This document shows, one piece after another, positions 46,313 through 57,629 of a stretch of DNA of 64,000 nucleotides (positions are counted from its first letter, which is position 1; each line of letters begins with the position of its first letter). A program made the position numbers and the translations under genes. The DNA comes from Diadophis punctatus similis (lineage: Eukaryota > Chordata > Lepidosauria > Squamata > Dipsadidae), in assembly GCA_023053685.1 (NCBI GenBank), contig JALIGW010000032.1, positions 4,668,843-4,732,842 of the forward strand. Direction: 5' to 3'. The notes below the pieces were generated by a model. The model ran no database searches and was not told where the DNA came from. It saw only the letters and a list, made by a program, of their open reading frames with translations.

Positions 46313-47320
46313 TTGTATTTTTCTGAGTATAAGACGCACCGAAGTATAAGACGCACCTTAGTTTTGGGGGAGGAAAACAAGGAAAAAAGGCCTCTGCCTC
46401 CAAGCAATTTGCCAAACAGCAAACAGCACAGATGATATACACTGTTTGCTGTGCATTTCTGTGCATGTGTGCCTGACCCATAGAAATAGCAAAGAATTGG
46501 AGAAATGTACATTATGCCAGAAAGTTTTCTTAAATGTAGTCACACTAACTCCTCCCAATTATTTAAATAGATCTACTCCAAGGTAACTAAACTCTAATAC
46601 TAAACAGGACACTGTTACATTTCAGACTATACTTGTACAGAGCTGTTAAAATTAATTAAAATTTCTGGAAGTATACATTATTCTCTATTATTTAAAAGAA
46701 GATACAATAGCACTGGGCCTCTTCAGAGCAAGCATTTATTTTAAAAAGCTTCTTTATTTTGTTAAGTTGTCTAGATTTACAGGGGTCTCCAACCTTGGCA
46801 ACTTTAAGACTTGTGGACTTCAACTCCCAGAATTCCACAGCCAGCAAAGCTAACAAAGCTGGCTCTTTCTTGAATTCTGGGAGTTGAAGTCCACAAGTCT
46901 TAAAGTTGCCAAGGTTGGAGACCCCTGGCTCTAGAACAATAATAAAGCAGTCTTTAAAAAATAAGTCTAATAATTTGAACATTCTACAGACATTTATAGT
47001 TATTCACTTACCCCCTTCCATCCAGTTCAGCAGAAAATAAAAATCTGCTTGTCTCTCCCAGCTATTTGCCTCTTTGCAAATCAGTTTCACTTTCATTTTC
47101 CCACCTGGCAAATCAGCTGTTCGTCGGAAAGCTGCTTGTGACTTGCTTGGCTTTACAGGCTCTTCCCTCTTTGCTGCAAACAGGTAAATTGCTGGAAGAC
47201 AGAGGCCAAAGGGTGGGGGTGGCTGGGTGGGTGGGGCTACATTCGGTGTATAAGACACACCCAAGTTTTCACTCTCTTTTTGGGGGTAAAAAGGTGCGTC
47301 TTATACTCCGAAAAATACGG
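46313..47320. mobile_element. TA-flanked MITE, family B, with nested H1 hAT
   Basis: The left end is GTATTTTTCTGAGTATAAGA at about 46315, and the right end is the complement ACTCCGAAAAATACGG, ending at 47320 before TA. The H1 element at 46780-46927 is nested inside. Near the right end, GGTGCGTCTTATACTCCG repeats the terminal word. Confidence 0.8.
46780..46927. mobile_element. Palindromic hAT MITE, family H1, nested
   Basis: CAGGGGTCTCCAACCTTGGC to its complement AAGGTTGGAGACCCCTG. The 148 bp form near-complete arms around AGCAAAGCTAACAAAGCT. Confidence 0.88.
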
Positions 47321-47321
47321 T

Positions 47322-47625
47322 AATTAAGCATGAAACTTTCCAGCAGGTTCTAAAAACATTTTATCTCTTGATAACATTTCAGCACATAACCCTGAACTAA
47401 TTTACTCTTCTTCCTCAATCTGTATTTATGTGGAGTTATATCTTCTGAAACCAAGGTCCTTATATTTTAATAATTCACCCCATCAGCAGAAATAACTGTC
47501 AAAGGTACTCTCACACAGCAAAAATTGTTATGACTAGACCAATGCTATTGAGGGATGTCCTTTGAACTGGTAGATTTTTATGGAAAGAAATGTAGTCTGC
47601 CATAGGTTGTGTTATAGGTTGTGTT
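47322..47625. other. Sequence without recognised feature
   Basis: No frame, splice site pair or repeat signature recognised. Confidence 0.4.
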
Positions 47626-47629
47626 TAGG

Positions 47630-47858
47630 AGCCGAGGTGGCGCAGTGGTTAAAAGCAGCACTGCAACCTATTTCAGCGACTGCTAGTTCAGCTGTTCAAA
47701 TCTCACCGGCTCAAGGTTGACTCAGCCTTCCATCCTTCCGAGGTGGGTAAAATGAGGACCCAGATTGTTGGGGGCAATATGCTGAACTCTGTAAACCGCT
47801 TAGAGAGGGCTGTAAAGCACTATGAAGCGGTATATAAGTCTAAGTGCTATTGCTATTA
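47630..47858 (+). mobile_element. Sauria/Squam SINE
   Basis: AGCCGAGGTGGCGCAGTGGT (A-box region), GCTGTTCAAATCTCACCGGC (B-box region), CTCAAGGTTGACTCAGCC, ending CTAAGTGCTATTGCTATT. Almost identical to the copy at 59119-59347. Confidence 0.92.
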
Positions 47859-48340
47859 TACCGGTAGAAGCTCTGGGCTACTAAGATCATTTTTAGCTTG
47901 TTCAGTAATCCAGCCGTGGCCAAAATAACTTCCCTTTCCATTTTCTCAAATCAAGGTGGTATGTGGGCACCTACACATTTCTCTCTGAGATTAAAATATT
48001 TCTATGTTGAAACATCCCTTCTTCAATACTCCTCGACTTACGACCATAATTGAGCCCAAAATCTAGGTTGCTAAGTGAGAAATTTGATGAGTTTTGCCCT
48101 ATTTAACAACCTTTCTGTGTTTGTTACGTGAATTGTTACAGTTGCTAAGTTAGTAACATGGTCGTTAAGTGAATCTGGCTTCCTCATTGACTTTGCTTGT
48201 TAGAAGGTCACAAAAGGGGATCACATGACCCTGGAACACTGCAACCGTCCTAAATATGAACCAGTTCTCAAGCATTCGAATGTAAATTACATGACCTCGG
48301 GGATGCTGCAGTGGTCATAAGTGTGAAAAATGGTCATAAA

Positions 48341-49179
48341 GAATGTTCTTTCTGCGCCAATTCAGAAAGCTCAAACTGCCAAGGAGCTGCTAATATAGTT
48401 CTACAGAGGAATTATTGAGTCTGTCATCTGCACCTCTATAACTGTCTGGTTCGGTTCTGCAACCCAACAAGACAGACACCCAACAAGACAGACATAGACT
48501 TCAGAGGATAATCAGAACTGCAGAAAAAACAATTACTGTCAACCTGCCTTCCATTGAGGACCTGTATACTGCACGAGTCAAAAAAAAAGAGGGCCGTGAA
48601 AATTTATCCTGGACATAAATTGTTTCAACTCCTACCCTAAAAACGACACTATAGAGCACTGCACACCAAGACAAACTAGACACAAGAACAGTTTTTTTCC
48701 TCCATGCCATCACTGCTAAACAAATAATTCCCTCACCACTGTCAAACTATTTACTAAGGCTGCATTACTATTATTCTTCTCTTCCTTACTAGTATCTGCC
48801 TCTTCCCACTTATTACTATAACCATGTTGCTTGTATCTTTCAATTATATTGTTTTTATTTGTTTCCTAGTACGATTTGATAGCTTATTACTGTGTTTCCC
48901 CGAAAATAAGACCCTGTCTTATTATTATTTTTTGATCCCTGAAATTAACGCTTGGCCTTATTAAACCATGTACTCAAACGCCCGATTGAGCTTATTATCA
49001 GGGGATGTCTTATTTGGGGGGGGGGGGGAAAGGGTAGTAACCTTGACTATCACTAAGTGTTGTATCTTTTTATTCTTGATGAATGTATTTTATTCTCCTT
49101 ATCTACACTGAGAGCATATGCACCAAAGACAAATTCCTTGTGTGTCCAATCACACTTGGCCAATAAAGAATTCTATTCT
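48341..49179 (+). mobile_element. Rex1-like LINE 3' fragment
   Basis: The broken coding part reads, in pieces, FRKLKLPRSC, STEELLSLSSAPL, RLQRIIRTAEKTITVNLPSI and EDLYTARV, resembling the ORF2 tail of Rex1/Babar LINEs. The 3' end is CACTTGGCCAATAAAGAATT, CTATTCT, also found reversed at 36402-36462. A family-C MITE (48890-49036) is nested in its 3' UTR. Confidence 0.65.
48890..49036. mobile_element. TA-flanked MITE, family C (GTTTCCCCGAAAATAAG)
   Basis: The left end CTGTGTTTCCCCGAAAATAA follows TA; the interior has GACCCTGTCTTATTATTATT and CGCTTGGCCTTATTAAAC; the right end is spoiled by a G-run (49014-49030). A cleaner copy is at 51640-51859. Confidence 0.7.
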
Positions 49180-49240
49180 AAGTCACTTTTTTCACTGCCA
49201 TTGTAACTTTGAACGGTCACTAAACGAATTGTTGTACTGG

Positions 49241-51214
49241 ATTGTGCCTTTTTTAAAAAAGCTCTTTGTTGTCTTAAAGTTTCAAGCCAGGGCAATTTCC
49301 CACACGATCAGGTAGCAGTGATCCAATTAAAAATGTATTTTAAGGTTAGGGTCAGCTTGATAACTTCGTGAAATGAATTCAGAAGGAATTCTATGTTACC
49401 AGGCTTGTTCCTCCTGCTTGATTTGCAACCTCCCTATGGGCCAAGGCTTAAAAACCTCTGCAAAAAAGTAAGGTTAAAACAACTTTAGAAATGTGAGTGT
49501 CCAATTTTTTTCTGAGCCATGAACATAATTCTGTGTAACCTTGGTTTTACAGTAACTATTGTCATGTCTCCCTAGGCATGAATGTAAGCAAACTAGCTTA
49601 CATTCATGCCTAGGGAGACATGAAAATAGTGTGTGTAGCTGTATTGTGTATGCCTTGGCTGTATATTCCCTAGTACCATTTGTGTGGAATAGGAATTCTG
49701 CGTAGAGTGTGTTTTGGGGTTTTCGTTTGTGTCATTACTCAAACTAGTGTTAAATGAAATGTTTTTTGGGGGAAATTCAAGTCCTGTTTATTACCACACT
49801 ATTCCATGGTCTAACAGAACAGCCAGATAATCTGATAAAACAGTTAATGTTAGTATTGGTGAAGTTCCTGTAGTATTGAATAAGCTTTGATCATTCCTTA
49901 TCCATGAGGAAAAAAATCCTTTTTAAGAATTAAAAAAATGTTTCCATTGGTCTGTTTAAATATTTATGCTGGCTTGCTTTTTACCTTATGCTTTGTATGC
50001 AATTTTATTGTGCTTGGGAATACAAATATTGGATGGTTCTAACTATGGACTTTTATAAATATTTGTATGACGGAATGAAGGGAAATACTCCTAGCTATTT
50101 ATTGGGAGTAAGATTACCGTATTGCATAAGATAGGTTCTCTCTCAAATTTGTAAAGCAGAAAATCCTTATTACTATAGTTCCACAATACTGCTTTCCACT
50201 AAAAAAAATTTAATCTTCACACTATCACAAGGTCATCTAAGGCCAACTAGGTTCTATTTCAGATCCCTACTAAATCTTTCTTTCAGTTTATTGATTAATC
50301 TGTGACTAGGCACTAGACCTCTCTGTTGTGATTTTCATTTTGGACCAAATTTATATTTTGAGACATTTCTCAACTTCCTTCTGCTTTTTATAGGAAACTA
50401 TGTCTCTAAAAACTAATTGTGACAGGAGTTTATCCCAAGGAGCATAAAACATTTGTCCAGAACTGATCAGTTTCTTCCAGGCAGATTTCAAAATGCTAAT
50501 CCGTCTATAAAGGTAGAATTAGAATTATAAAGATAGATGGTGACGGTATGTTGCTATATAACTCAGTTGTGTCTTTTCAGAACTGAGAGACTCAATTATT
50601 GTAAATTTCTGTTAGTGGGAGGGTAAAGAATCCTTGAAAAACGCTGAAGCTCCAGCTGTTGGCACTGGAAGTCTGGATCAAAATTTCCTTTAATATCTGA
50701 AAGCCCATCAGAAATTGTGATTTCTGGTTTTTTTTTCTCCAGAGCAAAAGTGAAGCTTGTGAACAGCTCAAGGGCCAGCCTTGGACACCATGTGGCTAAT
50801 AGCAAAGGACGCTGTTTAGAAAGAAGGGTACATGAAAAATGGAAAGCATTTTGTGGTTCAGAAAAAACAAGCCCTGAACAATTTGTGTTTCCATGCTTTG
50901 GTGAGATCAAAATCCAAAATAGCTTAGGATGTTTTGGCCGTGAGGAGCAAGCTTCTTGGGTTGCAGCAACTCTGGATGACGGGGGGGGCTGGCAGGAAAG
51001 AGATACAGATTCTCTCTGCTTCTGTGCCACCCTTGACTTAATTGTAGCCTCCCTTGCACACTTTATTTATTTTGTATATGATGAGAACGTGACGGAAGAG
51101 AAGTAAACATATACACACAGTCAATTATAAAGGTTTTCAGGGGTACAGCAGGGGTCCCCAAAACTCAGTTGGTCCCAATTCAGCTGTCCCAGGGATTATT
51201 ACCTCTGGAGTTGC
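49241..51214. other. Mostly unique-looking intron-like sequence with one hairpin
   Basis: No coding exon was recognised. The two overlapping frames at 50596-51030 (minus, 144 codons) and 50717-51106 (plus, 129 codons) show no family motif. The stretch contains the hairpin at 49555-49630. This is the longest part of the window with almost no transposon signature. Confidence 0.45.
49555..49630. repeat. Near-perfect inverted repeat, 35-bp arms, 6-base loop
   Basis: The left arm 49555-49589 and the right arm 49596-49630 are complementary at 34 of 35 positions; the inner 27 bp (CATGTCTCCCTAGGCATGAA..) are perfect. The loop is AAACTA. A transcript could fold into a hairpin of 76 nt, the size of a microRNA precursor. 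No known microRNA is recognised. Confidence 0.9.
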
Positions 51215-51219
51215 TTCAT

Positions 51220-51569
51220 TGACAAGATAGGAATTTTTCCTATCAGAGGCGATCTATGGATCTTGCTTCCTCGAAGTCATTCGTATTTAGAAAATAAAAC
51301 CGAGATTCAAATCTAATTAACAAAATATTTATTTCAGTACAAAAGTAATAAAAATAAACCCTTAATAAGCTACATTTTTTCCGCTAATGGATTCACGTCT
51401 GCCTCGGCAGGCATGGAGGAAGAAAAGGAAAGAAAGGAAGTGGGAGTTGACAAAACTCCTGGAATGCACGCATGCGTAGTAAAACATATCACATGTCTGC
51501 TTGATTATAAATACAATAACCTTAGAAAATAGTAGAGATGCACAACTGGCAATTATTCACATCGTGACA
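51220..51569 (-). mobile_element. Solo LTR, copy 2
   Basis: The 350-bp element has ends TGACAAGATAGG and CACATCGTGACA and the perfect 5-bp duplication TTCAT (51215-51219 and 51570-51574). It is homologous over its length to 12492-12830, and contains AATAAATATTTTG on the minus strand and the paired word GATAGGAA..TTCCTATC at its left end. Confidence 0.88.
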
Positions 51570-51639
51570 TTCATGCAGATCTTATAGGGAACCAGGGAAC
51601 ACACGTTGTCGTGGGCCGTCTCGCCCAATATGTTTCATA

Positions 51640-51859
51640 CCACGTTTCCCCGAAAATGAAACCCTGTCTTATATTTTTTGAACCCCGAAATAAGTGCTTG
51701 GCCTTATTTTGGGGGCGCGTGGAGCAAGACGGGGCTCCACTTGCCGTCTTACTTGATTTCCAGCTCTGTCTCCCTAACTCTAACCAGAGGAAATGGCGGG
51801 GACCAGCTGTGCATGTGTTTAAATGTTTTTGGGGAGGGCTTATTTTAGGGGAAACACAG
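51640..51859. mobile_element. TA-flanked MITE, family C
   Basis: It runs from CCACGTTTCCCCGAAAATGA to TTTTAGGGGAAACACAG, bounded by TA at 51638-51639 and 51860-51861. 220 bp. Confidence 0.85.
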
Positions 51860-52039
51860 TAGTTGGCATATCAGCACCCTTGCATTTGAAGGAGCCATTT
51901 GTCATAGAATCATAGAGTTGGAAAGCACATCAATGAATCAAAACTAGAGGTGGAAGGAACCTTGGAAGCTTTCTAGTCCAACCCCCTTCTCAAGCAGGAG
52001 ACCCCATTTCAGACAGGTGGCTGTCCATTCTCCATTGGG

Positions 52040-52152
52040 GGTTGAAGCTAGCCTTCAGATAGGGTGATCCACAGCCAATCACATGAAGGACTGAGTCTAC
52101 CAATCAGAACTGAGCCTCTGTCCGCCATGTTGGTTCCAGGCCCAGTTTTAGA
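52040..52152 (+). repeat. DIRS left inverted terminal repeat
   Basis: It runs from GGTTGAAGCTAGCCTTCAGA to CAGGCCCAGTTTTAGA. Its complement at 57630-57742 matches at all 113 positions. The outer end (52028-52039, TTCTCCATTGGG) is not shared with the right end, as in other DIRS elements, where the terminal extensions differ. Confidence 0.95.
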
Positions 52153-52646
52153 CTCAGTCAGTCATTAGGATAGACGTGGATCTTGTTTCTCCTATCTGAT
52201 TGCTGGCTTCATCTTCTCCTGTGAGTTGTTGGGCTAAATCAGCCCTTATTTTTCCTTTATTTTTGTACCTATCCTCCCTCCTGGGCGAAAAATAAAAAAT
52301 AAAAAAAATAAAATAAAAACCGCACTTTGCCTTTAAGACGCCGCGGCGTTCGGCTTGCCAGCTCAGATCGGTGCTTGCACCTCTGACTAATCTTGGGGAG
52401 GGGGCGCTGGGACTTTTCCCCCCTCCTGAAGCAGTGTGGGTGGGCGAGGCACCAAGAGCTTGCTCGCCTCATTATTGCCCGCAGCGGAGCCGCCTCAGCT
52501 GCTCGGCGCTCCGTCTTTTTGCCGCTCCAATTTTTCGCTCCCTTTTTGCTGCCGGCCCGGCCATTTTTCAATTTTCCCGCCCTTAGCCAGCTGGGTCGCG
52601 GCGGCCATTTTGATTGGCCGAATTTTGCTGGTGCATTGCCGCTCCA

Positions 52647-54372
52647 ATGGCAGAAGCCTCTTCAACCTCCTCGTCCTCCCGGCCATCCGGCAAGCGGCAG
52701 CAGAAGACGGCCAAGACCCGCAAGCAGGTCGAGGCCCTTGTGCACGCTCCCGCTGAGGCTCCTCAGGCCAGCTTGGCGCCTGCCTCCAAAGCGGTCGAGC
52801 GCGACGAGCGGAGGCGCGATCGTGCGCTCCGCAGATTGACAGACAGGGCTGCCCGGCGCTCGACCTCCCTCCCTCCTCCACAGATCTCTCCATCGTCGGG
52901 GGGGGGAGGACCTCAATAGGCTGGATGCCCCGACCTCTGCTTTGGTAAGCATTGATGTCTGGGAGGACTGTGGCTTAGTGGCCACACCACAGATGCCTCC
53001 AGAAGAGGTGGCTTCAGCTTTTGGGCCTACTCAGCCCCCAACTGTGGCCCCTAGGGATAACCTGACCCCAACGCTAGGCATGGCTTCAGTCCAAGAAGGG
53101 CCCAGTCCTCTTCAGCTCCAACCTGGGCCTTCTGCCCTACCTGGTCAACCTAGCTGGCAAATGGTAGTGGCCTCCACTGTGCAGCAAAGCCTGGCCGGAT
53201 TCCAACAGATGAATTGGCCATCTCAGGCGCCTCCGGGCAGAATTTCCAGCAGAGCGGCTTCTCAGCCCCTAGATGGTGAAGACCTCACGGGGGAATACTC
53301 TGATGACTCCAGCGAACTCAGTGAACCACCAGAGTTGGAAGAGGGTGAGTGTGACCCCACTGCCCTGTCAGAGGACGAAGGCCTCAAGCCAGAGCAGCCA
53401 GCTTCAGTGGGCCTTTTTCCACCGGCTCTCTTCAAATCCTTGCTGCATAAGGCCAGGAATGTGGCGGGCCTGCCTACAACTCCGGCGGCTACTGACACCT
53501 CTGTCCCTGCCACCAATGTCCCGGTGTTCTCGGAGCAGCTGCCAGAATCTGATGTAATACCTGCTCCCAAGATATTCCTGGACAATGTTCAGCGACAATA
53601 TACAGCTCCAGCTTCGGGGCCCATGCCCTCAGCGCAGGATAAGAAGTTTTTTAACATCGCAGCCGAGCTGGCATCGCTTATCGCACCACCGTCCGTGGAT
53701 GTTCCAGTGGCGGCTCTACATTCCCCGAATCCTATTCCGGGTGACTCCGAGGAGCTCCTGAAACCAGATGATCGTCGTCTAGAACAGACCCTGCTGAAGT
53801 CCCATCACGCATCGGCTTGGGCGGTTCGAGCATCTTCTTCTGCCTCGTTTTTTGCCCGATCTTCCTTGCTGTGGTTACGCCAGCTTCAGGAGCTGATTCC
53901 AACTTCAGAGCTTCGGATCCACCAGGACCTCAACAAGGTCATTGCGGCTACCCAGTTTACGGCGGACGCTACCCTGAGGGCGGCCAGATTTTCCACCAAA
54001 TCCATCGCGGCCTCGACGGTTGGACGGCGAATTAACTGGCTTCGCAATTGGTCTGCAGACGCAGGCCAAAAATGGCGCCTAGCAACCAAGCCCATTGTGG
54101 GCCAGTCACTGTTTGGTGAGGTGTTGGACCCCCTTCTGGTTGAGTCAAAGGACCGTAGGAAGGTGTTACCCTCTTATAACAGGAAAGGGTCTTTTCGACA
54201 TACTCCTTACTCCCGGCGGCCCTTTCGGCCGGCCAACCAGGGTTCCAACCAGCCCCAAACCCCAGGTCAGTACGGGGCAAGGTCCTACTATTCAGATAGA
54301 TCTGCCAGGGGTAGACCTTACAAACGCCCCTTCAGAGGCTGGGGATCCAAATTTCCTTGTCGCTCCAAGTGA
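52647..54372 (+). pseudogene. DIRS gag-like ORF1, broken by a shift at a G-run
   Basis: From ATG 52647 (MAEASSTSSSSRPSGKRQQK) the frame runs to a stop at 52919. The next frame opens directly after the nine-G run 52898-52906 and continues to 54372, ending FRGWGSKFPCRSK. The protein is Pro/Ser-rich, then has an acidic stretch (GEYSDDSSELSEPPELEEGE) and an alpha-rich region (LIPTSELRIHQDLNKVIAAT), then an Arg-rich end. This layout fits a DIRS nucleocapsid-like ORF1. Whether the shift is real, a sequencing slip in the G-run or programmed cannot be decided here. Confidence 0.75.
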
Positions 54373-54389
54373 GTCGGGGGGGGGGGGGG

Positions 54390-56266
54390 AATTGCCTATT
54401 GGAGGCAGATTGGCCCTGTTTGCTGATACATGGGATCTCTCCACTCGTGACAAGTGGGTTAGGAAAACGGTTCGCTTTGGGCTATCGTTAGAATTCACTA
54501 ACCCCCCTACTCCAAGTTTTGTTCCCTGTTCAGTTTCCAGGGAGCCATTCAAACGGCTTCTGATGGACCAAGCCATCCAACATTTACTAGAGATTAGGGT
54601 CGTAGAGCCGGTTCCCAGGTCTCAGAGAGGTCTAGGGGTTTATTCTATTTTGTTCTTAGTTCCCAAGTCCTCAGGGGATTGGCGCCCCATTCTGGATCTG
54701 AAACGGCTCAACCGTTTTGTTAAGTACCGTAAGTTCAAAATGCAATCCCTCCGTTCGATCCTCAGGGCAATCCATCCTGGTGATTTCTTAGTCTCCTTAG
54801 ATTTATTAGAAGCATATCTCCATATTCCCATTAGGTCTTCAGACAGACAGTATCTTAGGTTTTGTTTTGCTGGAGGGCATTATCAGTATAGAGCCCTTCC
54901 CTTTGGGCTCTCCTCCGCACCTAGAGTTTTTACCAAGGTCTTAGCGGCCTTGGAGGCGAGGCTTCGCTCCCAGGGCATACGGGTCCAGTGCTATCTGGAC
55001 GATATTTTATTACAAGCTTCCTCCCGTTCTCTCGCGGAGCAGCACCTCCAGATAGTCCTAGACGAACTTCATCGTCATGGTTTTTCTGTTAACCTCTCAA
55101 AGAGTTGTCTGATTCCTAACTCCTCCATTCTCCATTTAGGTGCAGTCATCGATTCCCGAGAGTGCAGAGTTTATCTTTCTCAGGAGCGCCAGGACAGCAT
55201 CCGGAGCATCATTGATAACATTTCACGAAGCCCCAAGGTTTCGGTGGCACTGCTGGCGACGCTCCTGGGAAAGATGATCTCGTGTCTCGACATTGTCCCC
55301 TGGGCACGTCTGCACTCCAGGGAACTTCAGTGGTTCCTCCTTCCTTTTCAAACCCCGGGCAGAGGGCCTCCGACCTTCAAGGTCACCGTTCCCCCCGCGG
55401 TCCGTAGATCGCTTCTCTGGTGGGCTTCTCCGGCGCTTTCCCAGGGGTCCCTGTTTCTCCCTCCTGACAGAGTTACTCTCACCACTGATGCTAGCCTGAC
55501 GGGCTGGGGGGCCCACGTCAATGGCCATCTGGCCCAGGATAGTTGGTCCTCGGCTGAGGCCAACAGCCCTATCAATTTACTAGAACTCAGGACCATTTTT
55601 CTAGCGCTCAGGAGGTTCAAACACCTCCTGTCCGGGTCCCACGTGTTAGTCTTGACGGATAACATTACGGCCAAGGCTCACGTGAATAGACAAGGGGGGA
55701 CACGATCTAAAGCATTAATGCAGGAGGCCTTACGCCTCGGTCTCTGGGCGGAGAGACGCCTCCTCTCTCTCTCTGCTGAGTACATCTCGGGAGAGGCGAA
55801 TAAGAAGGCGGACTGACTCAGCCGCACGGAGCTGGACCAGTCGGAGTGGCAGCTAAACCCGAGGGTGTTTCAGGATATAGTCTACAGGTTTGGGTCTCCC
55901 CTAATAGACTTATTTGCTACTCCACAGAACTCCCAGCTTCCTCGTTTCTTCTCCCGTTTCCTGTCCAGGGGTGCAGAAGCAGTCGACGCCCTCCGAGCTC
56001 CGTGGCCCCAGGGCCTTCTCTATGCCTTCCCTCCTCTTCCTCTGTTACCCAGGGTCATCCAGAAGGTCCTCAGACACAAGGCGGAAGTCATTCTGATAGC
56101 CCCTCACTGGCCGCGGAGGGTCTGGTTCGGGGACCTCCTGCTCCTCTCCCAAATTCCTCCTTGGAAACTTCCTCCGCTCCAGGACCTGCTCCGCCAAGGG
56201 GAGGTGGTCCATCCGGACGTGCAATGGTTGCAATTGACCGCCTGGCGGTTGAGCGGGAACTCTTGA
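54390..56266 (+). pseudogene. DIRS pol: reverse transcriptase, RNase H and methyltransferase-like region
   Basis: The frame is open from 54095 (overlapping gag) to a TGA at 55814-55816. RT motifs: GDWRPILDLKRLNRFV, LVSLDLLEAYLHIPI, RALPFGLSSAPRVFTK and the active site VQCYLDDILLQ. RNase H: LTTDASLTGWGAHVNG (Asp), INLLELRTIFLAL (Glu), VLTDNITAK (Asp), and NKKAD just before the TGA, where the family usually has Trp. After the TGA the same frame goes on to 56266 with SPLIDLFATPQNSQLPRFFS, GLLYAFPPLPLLPRVIQKVL and IAPHWPRRVWFGDLL, the methyltransferase-like part of DIRS pol. So a single nonsense change, at the end of RNase H, interrupts an otherwise complete frame. A run of 14 G lies at 54376-54389, near the probable start. 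Confidence 0.9.
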
Positions 56267-57406
56267 GGCGTCAGAAGATTGATGAGAACATCATTGAGGT
56301 CCTGCTAGCCTCTAGACGACCCTCTACCAACAGGGTATACCAGACCACTTGGAGGGTGTTTTGCGAGTGGTGCTTGAGGGAGGGCATCTCCCCCTTGCAT
56401 GTTCCCATTCCCATGCTCCTTCGCTTCCTCAGGATAGGGTTATCCAGGGGTCTCTCCCCTAATACCCTTAGACGACAACTGGCGGCCTTGTCGTCCATTT
56501 TGTCTTGTCCTAACGTCCAATCCCTGGCTCACGTGCCTTTAGTCCACAGGTTCCTCAAAGGAGCTTCCAACCTCTGTCCTCCGGTGATTCACCGGTTCCC
56601 TACTTGGGATCTTCCCCTGGTGTTAGAGTCACTTACCGGGCCTCCCTATGAGCCTCTCCGGGAAGCTTCCCTTAGTTCACTGTCATATAAGGTTGCTTTC
56701 CTCCTGGCCATTACGTCAGCTAGACGCATTGTCAGCCCTTTCGATCCGCAAGGATCTATGTATCTTCCACCCAGATAGAGTGGTACTCAGGTTGGACCCA
56801 TCCTTCCTCACTAAGGTCAATTCTGTTTTTCATCGTTCCCAGGAACTCGTTTTGCCCTCCTTCTGTGCTCATCCCCGTCACCCTAGGGAGCGCCTTTGGC
56901 ACTCGCTGGATGTCAGGAGGGCTCTAAAGATCTACTTGGACCGTACAGCTGCCTTCCGTAAATCAGAGGCTCTGTTGGTTTCCTTCCTTCCTCGCTCCAT
57001 GGGGCTCAAGGTCTCATCTCCCTCAATTGGCAGATGGATCCGGGCCACCATAGCTAAGGCCTACACCTTAGCGGGTCAGCCGGTTCCGGATAAAATTACC
57101 GCTCACTCCACCCGCAGTGCTTCCACTTCCGCGGCCTGGAAAACTCAGGCTTCCCTGGAGGAGGTGTGTCGTGCGGTGACCTGGGTGTCGCCGTCCCAAT
57201 TCATTCGACACTACAAAATAGACTCTACGCCTCGGCTGAGGCGGCTTTTGGTAGACGGGTACTACAACAGGTGGTGGCGCCTCTGTCCTAAGGTTCCTGG
57301 TTCCTTCTTGGCAGGTGATTCCCACCCGAGGGACTTGGCTTTGGTATGTCCCTATCTGAAGGCTAGCTTCAACCCCCAATGGAGAATGGGCGTTTACTTA
57401 CCTTGA
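56224..57406 (+). pseudogene. DIRS tyrosine recombinase, one frameshift
   Basis: It probably starts at ATG 56224, overlapping pol by 43 nt. The amino-terminal SAM-like part: RRPSTNRVYQTTWRVFCEWC and LSPNTLRRQLAALSSILSCP. The first catalytic Arg is in AITSARR near 56710-56733, where the frame changes. The second half (56733-57406) has the H-x-x-R motif in ITAHSTRSASTSAAWKT and the Tyr nucleophile in SQFIRHYKIDSTPRLRR. So the R-H-R-Y catalytic set is all present but in two frames. The enzyme would close and integrate the circular DNA intermediate. Confidence 0.9.
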
Positions 57407-57441
57407 TACGCCCGTTCTCGTTGGTTGAAGCTAGCCTTCAG
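57350..57441. repeat. DIRS internal complementary region
   Basis: Bases 57350-57386 are the complement of the element's left 37 bases (52028-52064). Bases 57387-57441 are the complement of its right 55 bases (57724-57778). The junction at 57386/57387 therefore equals the two joined ends, the template needed to complete the ends during circle formation. It overlaps the last 57 nt of the recombinase frame. Confidence 0.95.
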
Positions 57442-57629
57442 TCCCACCCGTTTTTTCCTTGTTGGCTCTGTTGCCTTTTTTCCTTGCATTGTTCTTGTTT
57501 ACCTAATAAACACCTTGATTATTCTACTGATGGCCTGTCAGTCTCTTCCCTTCGGGGCCTGGGGGTGTTTTTCTCTTCCTTATTACCTTTAACAGGCACA
57601 ATCCACGTCGAGTCTGCATTCCATCTTCA

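Larger units (their letters stand above)
48027..49240 (-). mobile_element. Family-A MITE split by a Rex1-like LINE
   Basis: The left part of the reverse copy is 48027-48340 (CTCCTCGACTTACGACCATA to GTGTGAAAAATGGTCATAA) and the right part 49180-49240 (AAGTCACTTTTTTCACTGCC to GAATTGTTGTA). The LINE fragment lies between. Confidence 0.8.

Noticed and set aside
50596..51106. Overlapping frames of 144 (minus) and 129 (plus) codons
   Set aside because: Neither shows a domain, a biased codon pattern or splice borders. Antiparallel open frames often mirror each other.
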